Assembly: GCF_000090795.2 (NCBI RefSeq) | Contig: NW_003546368.1 | Span: 146,465 to 200,271, forward strand | From: Amphimedon queenslandica | Taxonomy: Eukaryota > Porifera > Demospongiae > Haplosclerida > Niphatidae | Length of the DNA stretch: 53,807 bases | Reading direction: 5' to 3' | Shown here: in pieces, positions 53,691-53,807 of the stretch | Layout: the number at the start of each line of letters is the position of its first letter | Numbering within the stretch: the stretch's first letter is position 1 | The notes under the pieces: generated by a model | Seen by the model: the letters and a program-made list of their open reading frames with translations, nothing else | Databases searched by the model: none | Told to the model about the DNA's origin: nothing | Position numbers and translations under genes: made by a program

Positions 53691-53807
53691 CTTTGTACTG
53701 TTGTGTGGGGTTTAAATAATATTTGACTATAAAAAGACAATGTAACAACCACAATAGAGCAAAACATAAAAAATTTAAAAAAAACAAGATTGAGTAGGAT
53801 TCTAAAG

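Overview
The window looks like nuclear DNA of an invertebrate animal, most likely a demosponge (Amphimedon-type). It is AT-rich, its GT-AG introns are often only 45-60 bp, and it carries large recently duplicated receptor-like families (scavenger-receptor SRCR repeats, fibrinogen-like domains) and many short non-autonomous DNA transposons. There is no prokaryotic organisation. The species call is inference from gene style, not a database match.

Layout. (1) 1-15,185 holds a cluster of single-pass type II membrane proteins: a short cytoplasmic tail with paired tyrosines, one membrane segment, a stalk of 22-residue N-glycosylation repeats, and a C-terminal fibrinogen-like domain of a kind I recall from sponges and cnidarians. 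One copy is intact (7381-9147), one is cut by the window edge (1-909), one has a single-base frameshift (3875-5456), and at least four are fragments or pseudogenes. One fragment (13800-14712) is fused tail to tail with a piece of a kelch-kinase gene. (2) 11,733-17,706 contains isolated exons of conserved housekeeping genes: the dihydroorotase region of CAD and the SET domain of an EZH2-type methyltransferase. (3) 18,054-32,687 holds three tandem minus-strand genes built as kelch repeats, a charged coiled coil and a TKL-like protein kinase. Two look intact; the middle one has two 4-nt frameshifts and a hAT-type element inserted at the end of its kinase domain. (4) 34,560-53,690 holds two decayed copies of a USP5/13-type ubiquitin protease gene on the plus strand. 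Minus-strand receptor genes lie in or between them: two multi-pass receptors with signal peptides (35446-37920 intact; 43397-45877 with one in-frame stop) and a five-domain SRCR receptor (48651-51652).

How it fits together. Four surface or signalling families sit side by side, each (except SRCR) in several copies with recent duplication, pseudogenisation, repeat-number change and recombination. This is the pattern expected of a recognition or innate-immunity cluster. The type II proteins could bind ligand outside and recruit SH2-type partners inside. The kelch-kinases are soluble and could act downstream, but nothing in the sequence proves a shared pathway. Non-coding space is filled with hAT-type, pogo-type and mariner-type miniature elements, including a nest three insertions deep inside an intron.
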